This document shows, piece after piece, positions 8,507 to 18,433 of a stretch of 21,759 bases of DNA. Every line of letters begins with the position of its first letter. Position 1 is the first letter of the stretch. Below the pieces are notes generated by a model. That model searched no databases. It had not been told where the DNA came from and was given only the letters and a program-made list of their open reading frames with translations. Source of the DNA: Stramonita haemastoma (Eukaryota; Mollusca; Gastropoda; Neogastropoda; Muricidae); the NCBI GenBank assembly GCA_030674155.1, contig CM060320.1, positions 34,847,456 through 34,869,214 on the forward strand. The letters run 5' to 3'. Made by a program: the position numbers and the translations under genes.

Positions 8507-9150
8507 TGTGAAACTGTGCGTCTGTATTTTTGTGTTGCTTTTGCATGTAAACATTACAAGTTGAGAGAAACTTTGCAACCGTACTACTTATCAATAAAAA
8601 ACTATAAGTAATACCACTAAAAACTGCAAAACTATTCCCACCCCTACCCTCACCCCCACCCCATAACCCTTTCTGGTTCGTAAAGCAGCATCACAGGAAA
8701 AGAAATAAAAAAAGATATCAAGATATAAAGCAAAATCCTCAAGGAAAAAGCAGAAGCAAAAGAAGATAATATTTAAAAAACAGAAAAAGACGAAAAACAT
8801 CCAAAATCCTAATCCCCCCCAAGTGGTTTCCCCAATAAAATCATTCAGTTTACTGGGCACTGTCTTAAACTGCACTTCAGAGTCCAAATATAGCCCTCAG
8901 GAGCAAATAGAATTATGCACTTTTTGAAGATTCCACTGCAAGGATATTACTTTTTTGTATTAAAAGAGACTTTGTAAGATTGGTTTTGTTTTTGTAAAGG
9001 AATCGATATGTACTGCTAAGTATGGGAAGAAAAGCAGATGAGTTTTTTTTTTCTGTAAGTCTCATTTTCATTGACACATATTTCGATATAATATGTAAAC
9101 ACCAAAAATATTAGCGTTGTGTTACAAGACGAGTCAATTTTTCCTTGTTT
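8507..9150. other. Unannotated AT-rich spacer
   Basis: AT-rich unique sequence with A- and T-runs. The only notable local structure is a C-run cluster at 8637-8662. No open frame of interest and no recognised repeat. Confidence 0.55.
8637..8662 (-). other. Putative G-quadruplex motif
   Basis: Five C runs of 3-5 bases separated by 1-2 bases on the plus strand, so the minus strand carries five closely spaced G runs with very short loops. This fits the classical intramolecular G-quadruplex pattern, and the C strand fits an i-motif. Confidence 0.7.
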
Positions 9151-9183
9151 TCTGTGTGTGCGTGCGCATGTGTGTGTGAGGTG

Positions 9184-9219
<36 letters not shown>

Positions 9220-9336
9220 TGTGTGTGGTGTGTGTGTGTGTGTATGTGTTGTCTGTGTCTGTGTGTGTCTGTGTCTGTGTGTCTGTGTGTCTGGTGTGTG
9301 GTGTGTGTCGCGCGCCGCGCGTGCGTGTGTGTACAT
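9151..9336. repeat. Interrupted (TG)n microsatellite with CG-rich end
   Basis: TG repeats with GGTG and TCTG interruptions, ending in GTCGCGCGCCGCGCGTGCG at 9307-9325. The CG/TG alternation makes the end a strong Z-DNA candidate. Confidence 0.96.
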
Positions 9337-10022
9337 TTGGAAATAAACCTCTTCATACAGCAGAGATTGAAACTAAGGGCCCTGCCAGGAAACAGTATAC
9401 CCACCACCAAGTGATTGCATGGTGCACGGGTGGCAGCAAATTACATTTTCGGAAGGTGGCAAGTTTCGTGCTAGGTATAAAAAAGGGCTGGAAGTACTGC
9501 TCTAAAACTCTGACGTTATACATTTCGCTTGAATCATTATTTTCTTAAAAGATTTAGGAATGGTGCAAACTTTTTTTTCGCTGTACTAAATCTTCAAATT
9601 CTTTTCCCATTCAGATTTTTTTTTAGTAGAAAAGGTTAGTCTATATTTTCCCAAGTTTGGTTTCCTCCAGGTATTGATTTTTTACATCATGTTGATATGT
9701 TGTTGTTTTGTTGTCGCTGTTGTTTTGTTTTTAATATTGTATAGTTCATTCAGTAAAAAGAAATGTTGAGGAAAAAATAAACAGCTTTTTTCTCAATAAA
9801 AAAAATGTTGTTGACTTATGTATGAACACACCAGAAACTTTGCACTTTGATTGTTATAATAAAAAAAAAAAATTTGGTAAAAGTCAAGTAATCTGCCCCA
9901 TGTAGCTGAAAAAAAATCTTAGAATTAACCAGACTTGTGTGTGTGCGCACAGACTGTGAAAAATCGTTTTTCTTCAATGTAAGAAAAACAAAAACCCCAA
10001 AGCAGTTTTTTTGTTTGGGGCG
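9337..10022. other. Unannotated AT-rich spacer
   Basis: Mostly AT-rich with many T and A runs; the part at 9345-9500 is more balanced. I see no gene, RNA or family member. Confidence 0.55.
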
Positions 10023-10042
10023 GCGTCTGTGTGTGTGTGTGT

Positions 10043-10077
<35 letters not shown>

Positions 10078-10165
10078 TGTGTTTGTGTTGTGGTGGGGCG
10101 TGTTTTGTCTGTGTGTCTGTGTCTGTGCGCGCGCATGCGTGCGTGTGTGTGTATGTGTGTGTTTT
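10023..10165. repeat. Interrupted (TG)n microsatellite
   Basis: TG repeats with GG and TTTG interruptions and a GCGCGCGCATGCGTGCG segment at 10127-10143. Confidence 0.95.
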
Positions 10166-10489
10166 TTGTTCGTGTTCTAGAGTTGAAGTTAAAGAGAGAA
10201 AGGGTTTTTTGTGGGTATGAAGGGAGGGGGGCTGACTGAAACCTGTAGTTTTAAATGAATGATACAAAAGGGTTCAACTCACAAAAACTAAAATACGTCA
10301 AAACAAAAAAAAAAAAAAAATTGAAATTTTTGGGTCGTTTTTTTTTTTTTTAAAAAAACTTCGGGGTCCTAATAATATCATTTTTTGCATAATTATGTGA
10401 CTGTTTTTTTTTCCACGTAACATTTCTGATTTTGGGGATGAGCCCCAAGCATACCCAATGGCATGCTTTTTTTTCTTTTTCTTTTCGTT
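10166..10489. other. Homopolymer-rich low-complexity DNA
   Basis: Contains A16 (about 10304-10320), T12-13 (10339-10351) and many shorter runs of A, T, G and C. The runs-of-identical-bases texture continues to the gap at 11660. Confidence 0.7.
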
Positions 10490-10745
10490 TTCTTTTTTGT
10501 AAACTGCTTTAGCGGCACGAATCACCCGCGCTTCCTAAAGACAGATCGGGTTTTAACGTGTGCGAAAATGTTCTGAACTCGTTAGGCCTGGATCTCGGTT
10601 TAATAGTTTCATCCAAAACCTTTTCGGGGTTAAAGTCGGCACTGATCAATTTTAGGGGAAACATTGCCTCAAAGTGTACTTTTGGTATGGACGAAGGGGG
10701 TGAGACGCTTGCGCAAAAGGTTTTAACCCCTGGCTACCCCACTCC
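10490..10745 (-). mobile_element. R1 SINE-like copy, near full length
   Basis: On plus it reads TTTTAACGTGTGCG...TGTTCTG, GGATCTCGGTTTA, AGTCGGCACTGATCA and TTTTGGTATGG, which matches the reverse complement of 7220-7400 in order. The similarity continues weakly into the region of the tRNA-like head (about 10690-10740), although the A and B boxes are degraded. Together with 3640-3800 and 15180-15345 it defines the R1 body. Confidence 0.65.
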
Positions 10746-11130
10746 TCCAGATCCTGTGAAAATGAGTTATTTCTCATTTTTTTAGACCACAGGGAGGTTT
10801 TTGGGTTATATGTTTCGGATGAGACAAACACTGAGGCCTGTGCAACATTTACGCAGTAAAAAGAACCAACTCAAGAGCATTGTTCAAAAAAGATGTTAAA
10901 AAAAATACCTTTTCAAAAGGAGACAAAGAAATCCACAACTTAAAAAAAAAAAAACTGAATGAAGGCAATAACAGACACAGCGCAAAACTATTTGGCCTCA
11001 TGGCGCTCTAAAACAAAATTTTTAAAAAAATGTAGCCTTGTTTTATTGTCAAACAATCCTCAAATGGGGAAACACCCCAAAATTTCTTTGCGAAATCCCC
11101 CTTGTGTAATGGCATACAATCAAATGCAAA
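10746..11130. other. Unannotated A-rich spacer
   Basis: A- and homopolymer-rich sequence with no recognised family. Strand composition becomes increasingly A/C-biased toward the gap. Confidence 0.5.
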
Positions 11131-11575
11131 GCGAACAAAGAGATAGACAAAGAAAAAAAAAAACCAAAAAAAAAATAAAAAAAAAAGAAAACAAACAAAA
11201 ACCAAACGAAAGAGAAACAAAGAACAAACAACAAATAAAAAAAAAAGAGAAAAAAAACAAAGAGTAGAAAAAACCAAAAAACATCAAACAAAAAAACGAA
11301 AACAAAAAAAGTCAAACAAGGCCCCAAAAAGCCCAAAAGACAGGGGGGAAAACACGGGGCGCCCCCCAAAACTTGATGGGGAAACTTTTCCCAAACCCCG
11401 GGAAGAGCCCCATTTTTAAAAGCAAACCACCCGCGCGCGTGCACGCCCAAACCAACACACCACAAAACAAACACACACACACCACCACACAAAACACACA
11501 AAATTTTTCCCCAAAACCCCCCACAAACACACACACAACATGCTTTTTACCCCCCACCAACACACTCATATTTTT

Positions 11576-11606
<31 letters not shown>

Positions 11607-11659
11607 AAACCCCCCCCCCCTCCCCCCCCCCCCCCCCCCCCCCCCCAACAACCCCAAAA
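11131..11659. repeat. A/C-only low-complexity block leading to the assembly gap
   Basis: From 11150 to 11310 it is mostly A runs. From 11310 to 11450 it is made of short blocks of identical bases (GGGG, CCCC, AAAA). From 11455 to 11545 it is degenerate CA. From 11574 to 11646 it is almost pure C with A and T interruptions. T and G are nearly absent over long stretches. The texture suggests degraded consensus at a contig end. Confidence 0.8.
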
Positions 11660-11759
11660 NNNNNNNNNNNNNNNNNNNNNNNNNNNNNNNNNNNNNNNNN
11701 NNNNNNNNNNNNNNNNNNNNNNNNNNNNNNNNNNNNNNNNNNNNNNNNNNNNNNNNNNN
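11660..11759. other. Assembly gap of exactly 100 N
   Basis: One hundred N bases, a conventional placeholder for a gap of unknown size. Sequence on either side should not be assumed to be adjacent in the genome. Confidence 0.99.
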
Positions 11760-11960
11760 TATTGTCTGTCATATGTAGCAAATAAGCGTTGTGCTGCTGT
11801 TAATCGCATTTTTCTTCTTTTTCGCCTCTGTACGTTCAGACAGCAACTATTGTTGTCTGTCATATGAGCAAAAATGTATTGCGCTGCCGTTGAGTACCTG
11901 ACAAGTCAGGCCCAATGCATCCATCTTATGCGTGAAAAACGATCAACTGTGCTATTCGGT
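11760..11960 (-). mobile_element. R3 elements, a truncated and a longer copy in tandem
   Basis: The word ATTGTCTGTCATATG followed by (A)GCAAA and GTGCTGCTGTTAA / GCGCTGCCGTTGA occurs at 11761-11806 and again at 11851-11895. The second copy continues with CCTGACAAGTCAGGCCCA and TGCATCCA as in R3 at 7790, and has the GTTCAGACAGCAACTAT end plus a TTTTTCTTCTTTTTC tail (reverse complement of GAA) at 11808-11823. The first copy is cut by the gap. Confidence 0.7.
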
Positions 11961-12301
11961 CAAAAAGTAACTTGAAATTATTTTTGATTTCAATAGCACA
12001 TCGTTTCCTATGAACACACAGGGAAACAGGACCCAAAATCATGGCCATATAGATGTAATATAGAAATACCTCCTAACTTGAGACTGTGAACGTAAAACAA
12101 GTACTTCGTAACTATTCTAAGAAAATCTGTTGCTTTTCCCAATCCACACACTCACAAAGACAGCAAAAAAAAATTGTCACAATTGGAATTGTTTGTCTTG
12201 TGATTTGCAGTCTGTGTATTGGCAGGTCACCTGGTGAAGGAAAGGAGAAGGTCAGTTTCCACACAAAATGTCCATACCCGGAGGGCCGGGTAGGGGGGGA
12301 T
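11961..12301. other. Unannotated spacer
   Basis: Unique DNA. A plus-strand frame (12086-12322) would encode a short peptide with a hydrophobic stretch of about 16 residues, but it opens with GTG rather than ATG and has no family features. I do not call a gene. Confidence 0.5.
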
Positions 12302-12385
12302 AGGAGTTCTCATCTCTGTTGAATCTGTCCACGACACGCAGGGAGGAGTTTTGATCTCCCTTGAACCTGTCCACTTTACGACAGG
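12302..12385. repeat. Two-copy tandem repeat, period 42 bp
   Basis: 12302-12343 and 12344-12385 align end to end: AGGAGTT, ATCTC, TTGAA(T/C)CTGTCCAC and ACGACA are shared with about ten differences. A short third echo (CTTTACGACACGG) follows. Confidence 0.75.
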
Positions 12386-12409
12386 AACCGCTTTACGACA
12401 CGGCACACG

Positions 12410-12965
<556 letters not shown>

Positions 12966-13744
12966 TTTACACAGGCGAAAACAAAACTAAAAAAAAAGAA
13001 ACAAAAGACCTTTGGTGAGGATTCATGACCGAGAAAAGAAAAAAAAAAGAGCAAAAAATTGCTCTGTTGGGATGAAAAAAGTGATTGTTGAATGAGAATT
13101 AATCTTTAAAAAAAATAGAAATGTATACAGTTCTAATAGAGAGAAGAAAAAAACATCATTTTCAGATTGAAACCTTCCCTCGTAAAGCTCAGAAGAACAC
13201 ACCATCAGTACTTCATTGTTCTCAATATGCAGTCATCATTCCGTTCCACTATGGAATAGTCAGATCTGATCTCACTTTCCACAATCAGCATTTCATGAGA
13301 ATATCTCTTCTTTCTTTTTAATGAAAGACCATGAAATGCACTTCGGTGGGAAAAAATGGCACAGGGACAAAGGGCTTTTAATTTGTGGACAGCCCCCAGT
13401 CCTGATGAACCGTCACTGACTGAACAGAAAGGTGACAGTAACTGCAATGACACTTGCCACCACCTGCTATCTGTACCAGCATCTAGTGGTGCAGCCCTGT
13501 TCACTAAATGAAGTCTTGATCATGAGAGGTATCACTCACAAGGCCACTGTTTTGTTATCAGATATCACGGATCATTTGCCAAAGCTGGCATTGTTCACTT
13601 TCTCTCGACTCCCGTACACCAGCATGTCCTGATTTGCCTCAATGCCCATACCTAACGAATTTAATTGAGCATTCTGACCAACTTGTAACACACTATTGGA
13701 GATCTCATGACTCAGTAGTTCTGATGCATGAACTCATCTGCAAG
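12966..13744. other. Mostly unique spacer
   Basis: A-rich to about 13150, then more balanced DNA to 13744. Apart from the possible LINE remnant at 13465-13600 I recognise nothing. No frame is longer than about 100 codons. Confidence 0.5.
13465..13600 (+). pseudogene. Possible LINE endonuclease remnant
   Basis: In the frame containing 13561 the translation reads Val-Leu-Leu-Ser-Asp-Ile-Thr-Asp-His-Leu-Pro. Non-LTR retrotransposons with an APE-type endonuclease typically carry an (I/T)-D-I-S-D-H-x-P motif near the end of that domain, where the Asp and His are catalytic. A Ser-Leu-Asp-His reading about 45-50 bp upstream in another frame could be a decayed Thr-Leu-Ile-Asp-(H/N) motif at the expected spacing. 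No reverse transcriptase part is seen, and the frame stops at 13630-13632. Short matches like this can arise by chance. Confidence 0.3.
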
Positions 13745-14440
13745 ATCAAACTGAGATAAGACAAGATTTTTGTAGCCTCTTTTGACTTTTCACATGCTTG
13801 CTACAGACTCAAAAAGATGTCTGTATCTTTCTTCCTCTCCCTCCCCCCTCCCATCTTCTCAGGCCATTACTCTTCTTTTTTTTTTACCTCCCCCTTCAGC
13901 CCCTGGCAGGAGAAGGGAATGGGCCCTCAGAGTGTGATAGAGACTCTGTTCCTGTCAGATATTTCACCCTCTCCATGATTGTTTTTCCCACTTTCTGAGC
14001 TCCGCCCCTGCCCCCAACACCATTGTTCACACAGCCTCTGGTGAATTGGGTGCAAGGGTTATACATGGCTTTCTGCCTGGCCTAGGGATCCACTGAAAGA
14101 AAAGGGTTTTTTGGTCTGCTCGTGTACTGAAGATGAAAAGGCTTCTGTTGGTGTTTTTACTTCTTCTTCTTCTTCTTCTTCTCCTTCTTCTTCTCCTTCT
14201 TTCTTCTTCTTCTTCTCCTTTCTTCTTCTCCTTTCTTCTTCTTCTTCTTCTTCTTCTTCTTCTTCTTCTTCTTCTTCTTCTTCTTCTTGTCATACAGTCT
14301 CGGGGAGAAAGTGACTGATACATGATCTGACAAATCCATAACTATAAGTAACAAAACATTTTTCTGTGGAATAATAGAAGATGCTGGCTGACATGACAAC
14401 AAAATCATAATAGAACAAACAAACATGCAAACTTAACTGT
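13745..14440 (-). mobile_element. R4 repeat unit 2 with inserted CTT array
   Basis: Starts with GAGATAAGACAAG and aligns with unit 3 (AAGATAAGG...TCACATGC), then CATTACTCTTCTTTTTTTT, GGGCCCTCAGAGTGT, TTTCACCCTCTCCATGATT, GAAAAGGCTTCTGTT and ATACATGATCTGA. A CTT array of about 130 bp (14158-14288) replaces about 35 bp present in unit 4. Confidence 0.75.
14158..14288. repeat. (CTT)n array with CTC variants
   Basis: TTC/CTT repeats interrupted by TCC, inside R4 unit 2. Frames read Ser, Leu or Lys/Arg repeats. Confidence 0.96.
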
Positions 14441-14596
14441 GTGATCTGATCACTTTGTAGTACTCTGTTTGGTTCACATCCATTATTACCTTCGAAGATA
14501 GGACAGATAGCAACATCACGCCCCCCAAAAAAAAAGACAACCACAAAAACCCCCACCCTAAAACAACAGTAAAAAAGCAAACCCCAACAACATCCA
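14441..14596. other. Unannotated spacer between R4 units
   Basis: Unique left half; the right half (14520-14590) is A/C-rich homopolymer blocks. Nothing recognised. Confidence 0.5.
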
Positions 14597-15165
14597 AACC
14601 GGGATAAGATAAGGTCTTTATTGCCATCATTGACTGTCACATGCCTGCAATATATTACTACTGAGACGTCGTTACACTTCTTCTTCTTCTTCCTTCTCCA
14701 AGATCATTACTCTTCTTTTTTTTCTGCCCCCATCCCCCCCCTCCCCCAGGTTTCCAGCCTGGAGGACAAAATGGGTCCTCCGAGTGTGCTAGAGGTTCAG
14801 GTGGTGTCAGATGGCGCACCCTCTCCATGATTATTTTCCACACTGTTGGATTCCCTGCCTCTGTTCATAGGCACTGCCTTTAGAAATCCTTAGTGATTTG
14901 GATGCCAGGATTACAAGTGACTTTTTTGCGATGTCATCCTTCTGAGAATTGAAAATAAAGTTTTCTGTCTCCCGGTGACTTAAAGATAAACGATTTTTGA
15001 TGAAGTGAATTTGTTATAATGTTGCACTGTCTCAGGAGAATGCGAGAGACACATGATTTGATACGTTTGCCACTTTTCACTTCCACAACAAACTGGACAT
15101 GATTTTTCTGTGGTAACTTCGACAGGTTTCCTATTGACATTGATGTGACTATTCTTTTTCTCGAT
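14597..15165 (-). mobile_element. R4 repeat unit 3
   Basis: Best preserved R4 unit together with unit 4. On the minus strand it ends with GGCAATAAAGACCTTATC plus a second TTATC, which resembles the 3' end of a short retroposon with a pentamer tail. Conserved blocks on plus: ATTACTCTTCTTTTTTTT, TTCTGAGAATTGAAAATAAA, GTTTTCTGTCTC, AAAGATAAACG and ACACATGATTTGA. A short TTC tract lies at 14679-14695. Minus-strand frames are not preserved among units. Confidence 0.75.
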
Positions 15166-15179
15166 CTTCCCCTACATTA

Positions 15180-15345
15180 CATCAATGCTGACTTGACTCC
15201 CCAGAACCTTCTTCAGATCAGACAATTAATCGAGGTCCTGTGTGTAAACGCACACAGAACATCTTGTACACACACTAAAACCGTTTCCACACTTTTGAAG
15301 AAGCAGACCATTTGTGCCAGCAGGAACAGTTGACAAAATTTACAA
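15180..15345 (+). mobile_element. R1 SINE-like copy, truncated and diverged
   Basis: Aligns with 7270-7420: GCTGACTTGACTCCC, TCAGATCAGAC, CGAGGTCCTG, GTAAACGC, ACATCTTGTACACAC, AGAAGCAGACCATTTGTG, GACAAAAT. The tRNA-like head is missing. It lies between R4 units 3 and 4. Confidence 0.65.
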
Positions 15346-15424
15346 AACCACATGCACACAGGGACTTGATGTCAATGAAAAATCACAAAAGTGCTTACTC
15401 CATTGTCATTGAAATAAAAGGATC
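15346..15424. other. Short unannotated spacer
   Basis: Unique DNA between R1 and R4 sequences. Nothing recognised. Confidence 0.45.
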
Positions 15425-15870
15425 AATAAAAAAGATAAAGGAAACATAACTGGTCTTTTTGTCCCGTGTCCCCAAACTCTTGCCTGAAGAACGGAATGGG
15501 TCCAGAGAATACTACAGAGGTTCTGTTCCTGTCAGACATTTCACCCTCTCCCCCATTGATTTTCCCCCTTTCTGACCCCCTGGCCTACGGGGCCCCGTAA
15601 CACTGCTGCTCCAAAGCTCTTGGGGATTTGAGTGCGAGAATTACAAATGAATTTTTCGCGATGTTAACCCTTCTGAGAATTGAAAATAAAGTTTTCTGTC
15701 TTGTTTTTGACCTCAAGATAAACGGTTTCCGTTGAAAGGAATGGGTTGTTTTCGACACGTTGCCAAAGTCTCGAGAGGATTTGACAGATATTCGATCTGA
15801 AACAAATTTAACTGGGACAAACAAATCACGTTGTAAAATGACAGAAGGTGTTGATTGAATTGAAATGAGG
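15425..15870 (-). mobile_element. R4 repeat unit 4
   Basis: Matches unit 3 through TTCTGTTCCTGTCAGACATT, TTTCACCCTCTCC, TTCTGAGAATTGAAAATAAA, GTTTTCTGTCT, AAGATAAACGG and ATTCGATCTGA. The left end is more diverged than in units 2 and 3 (GATAAAGGAAACATAACTGG). No internal microsatellite. A minus-strand frame of about 80 codons (15585-15824) has loose counterparts in other units, but each unit shifts frame or stops at a different place. Confidence 0.75.
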
Positions 15871-16058
15871 ATTATTCTTAAAAGAATAAAGTTTTACAGC
15901 AGAAAAAAAAAACAAAAGCCATTGTTTCAGTTCTACTTTAGAAACTAAAAATGGTACTGTAAATGGATTTTAGCTTGTATTTTTTGCATTCTTTACTCCT
16001 TTTTTTTTACCATTGAACTAGACCAATAATGTAGTCGTTATAAGTGACAACCATTGTG
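15871..16058. other. AT-rich spacer
   Basis: AT-rich unique sequence with A and T runs. Nothing recognised. Confidence 0.5.
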
Positions 16059-16345
<287 letters not shown>

Positions 16346-16383
16346 CTGGCAGGTCTGCACTTGAAGTTGACCTGAGAGATAGT

Positions 16384-16385
<2 letters not shown>

Positions 16386-16440
<55 letters not shown>

Positions 16441-16455
16441 ACACACCACACACAC
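16386..16455. repeat. (CA)n microsatellite
   Basis: About 54 bp of pure CA, then a CCACACACC decay zone. It abuts the tRNA-like element to its right. Confidence 0.97.
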
Positions 16456-16471
16456 CACAAATCCCCCTCAC

Positions 16472-16566
16472 TTAATTCACGAGACGCAGCCGAGATTCAA
16501 ACCCAAGACTTCACGGAGCCATGTGATTTGAAATCGAACTGTTTTAACCACTCTGCTATTGGGTCC
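16472..16566 (-). mobile_element. tRNA-derived SINE head (class II tRNA-like)
   Basis: On the minus strand the sequence begins GGGACCCAATAGCAGAGTGG and contains an A box TAGCAGAGTGG (16547-16557), a perfect fit to the TRGYNNAGTGG pattern, and a B box GGTTTGAATCT (16496-16506). The long A-B distance is what is seen in tRNAs with a long variable arm (Ser or Leu type). The anticodon stem does not pair well and the acceptor stem is imperfect, so I read it as a SINE head or tRNA pseudogene, not a working tRNA. On the minus strand it is followed by a short linker and then TG repeats. Confidence 0.65.
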
Positions 16567-16752
16567 CTCACATGGGGAAGGAGGGGGGGAAATGAAACAA
16601 GACTCTTTCACCACACCTGACTACTGTGGACTAGGCTACCTGTGAGAAACCCTATACCTTTGAGTCCAACAATTCCTGGTAGTTCCTGACATTCTTCCAG
16701 TCCCTTACAGCCCACCTCAACAACACCTTAAGCCTGACATCAATGCCACCCT

Positions 16753-16753
<1 letters not shown>
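16567..16753. other. Unannotated spacer
   Basis: Balanced unique sequence between the SINE head and a CT array. Nothing recognised. Confidence 0.5.

Positions 16754-16821
<68 letters not shown>
16754..16821. repeat. (CT)n microsatellite
   Basis: Pure CT tract of about 68 bp. Confidence 0.98.
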
Positions 16822-16824
<3 letters not shown>

Positions 16825-17041
16825 TTTGTCTTCTTCGTTGGCCACTGCTGCACAGTCCAGGTTTCCAGCCGTATACAAAGTAGGCCTAGTGGTGCTTGTC
16901 ATTGACCCCAACTTCAGTGTCGGTGAGGTGTTAGGCCCTATACCCCCAGTCTGTGTGTGTGTGTCACTGGTAATGGCCTCGTAAATGTCTTGACCATGAA
17001 GATCTGTTAGTTGCCTGTGCTATTGAGTTTCTTGGGGCCCT
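16822..17041. other. Unannotated spacer
   Basis: Balanced unique sequence with one short TG run at 16953-16963. Nothing recognised. Confidence 0.5.
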
Positions 17042-17042
17042 C

Positions 17043-17130
<88 letters not shown>

Positions 17131-17165
17131 TTCAATTTTTACGTCCTTCCACATAAAGTGATACC

Positions 17166-17231
<66 letters not shown>

Positions 17232-17250
17232 ATGTTTGTGTGTGTGTGTG
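17043..17250. repeat. Two (TG)n arrays split by a 39-bp unique segment
   Basis: TG at 17045-17129 and 17169-17250. The segment between them (about 17130-17168) is non-repetitive. Confidence 0.97.
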
Positions 17251-17347
17251 GGGGGGGGGGGGTAGGATGGGGAGGGGGGGAGTAGGGGTCTGACGGGGAT
17301 GGTGGGGAGATGTTGTTGGAGGGGGGAAGATGTGGAGGGAGGGGGAT
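17251..17347 (+). repeat. G-rich, G-quadruplex-prone tract
   Basis: A G12 run directly after the TG array, then repeated GGGG/GGGGGG runs with short A/T/GAT spacers. It could form multiple G-quadruplexes on the plus strand. Confidence 0.8.
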
Positions 17348-17697
<350 letters not shown>

Positions 17698-17757
17698 GCC
17701 TGTGCATGCGTACACACGCACATGTGTGTGTGTGCGCGCCTGCATATATATGCATAT

Positions 17758-18318
17758 GTTGTAAAGACAACCAGCAAGTCTCAAAAACCCTTGTTATCAT
17801 AGCATTTGATGAATCAGACAACGAAAATCGGCAATATCCTGAACCCGGGAGGGGGTTTGAAGGTGATGTCCTTCACACCCCCTCTTCCGCTTTCTCCCCT
17901 ACCCTCATTGTGGGATAGCGTTTAATCACAGCTCTGTCTAATTGACCGGCCCACTTCTCGCCATTTTTGACAAAAAGGGGGCGGGGTTTGTACCCGTATG
18001 CCGAATCCCATATCGAGACCAACACCGTTTGTCAATGGTCACGAAATTACCTCCCTTCCCACACCTCGGCCCTTTAGCTATCTGTAGTCCATCACATTAA
18101 AGGCACAAAGCCTGTTATCTGTGTCATCCTGGGAGAAAAATGTAACTAGGAGAAAATGCCTGAGAGGGAGAGAGAGAGTAAAGGAGAGTGGGAGAGAGAG
18201 GGCTAATGTAAGGGTTAATTAATGTAACGAGTTTAAAGGATGTTTGGAACAATTATGATGGCAGTCAATAGCGGTTGCTCACCAACATCCCTAGGTGATG
18301 AGTTCGTGTGTGTGTATA
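17758..18318. other. Longest balanced, CpG-bearing unique block
   Basis: Compared with the AT-rich spacers, 17840-18080 has a more even base composition and many CpG dinucleotides (for example around 17943-18010). No long frame is open across it, and I cannot name an exon, promoter or RNA. A short ACATTAAAGGCACAAAGCC segment at 18092-18110 looks like the start of a dispersed repeat, but no second copy is in the window. 18155-18200 is GA-rich. Confidence 0.45.
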
Positions 18319-18378
18319 AGAGAGAATGAATGAATGAATGATTGAAAGAGATCCTTCCTTCCTTCATTCATTCATTTA

Positions 18379-18388
<10 letters not shown>
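18319..18388. repeat. Imperfect inverted repeat (GAATGAATGA / TCATTCATTC arms)
   Basis: The left arm at about 18319-18343 (AGAGAGAATGAATGAATGAA and TGA) is nearly reverse complementary to 18363-18388 (TCATTCATTCATTTATTTTC and TCTCTC). The centre of about 20 bp contains AGAGATCCTTCCTTCC. It could extrude as a cruciform or hairpin. Confidence 0.75.

Positions 18389-18433
<45 letters not shown>

Noticed and set aside
6213..9392. Shared word GGGCCCTGCCAG at 6215 and 9379
   Set aside because: Only about 12 bp match and the flanks do not align, so it is compatible with chance.
11373..11867. Frames crossing the N gap
   Set aside because: They are translated through 100 unknown bases and flanking homopolymers, so they carry no information.
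12086..12322. Small membrane protein with a possible acceptor (TTTGCAG at about 12204-12210) and donor (AAGGTCAGT at about 12248-12256)
   Set aside because: The frame has no ATG start, the splice-like words are short and expected by chance, and no adjoining exon is visible.
15585..15824. R4 as a conserved minus-strand coding sequence
   Set aside because: Some peptide words recur among units, as expected from DNA similarity, but frames break at different points in each unit.
16472..16566. Functional Leu or Ser tRNA
   Set aside because: The anticodon arm does not form a 5-bp stem with a 7-nt loop, and several stem pairs are lost.
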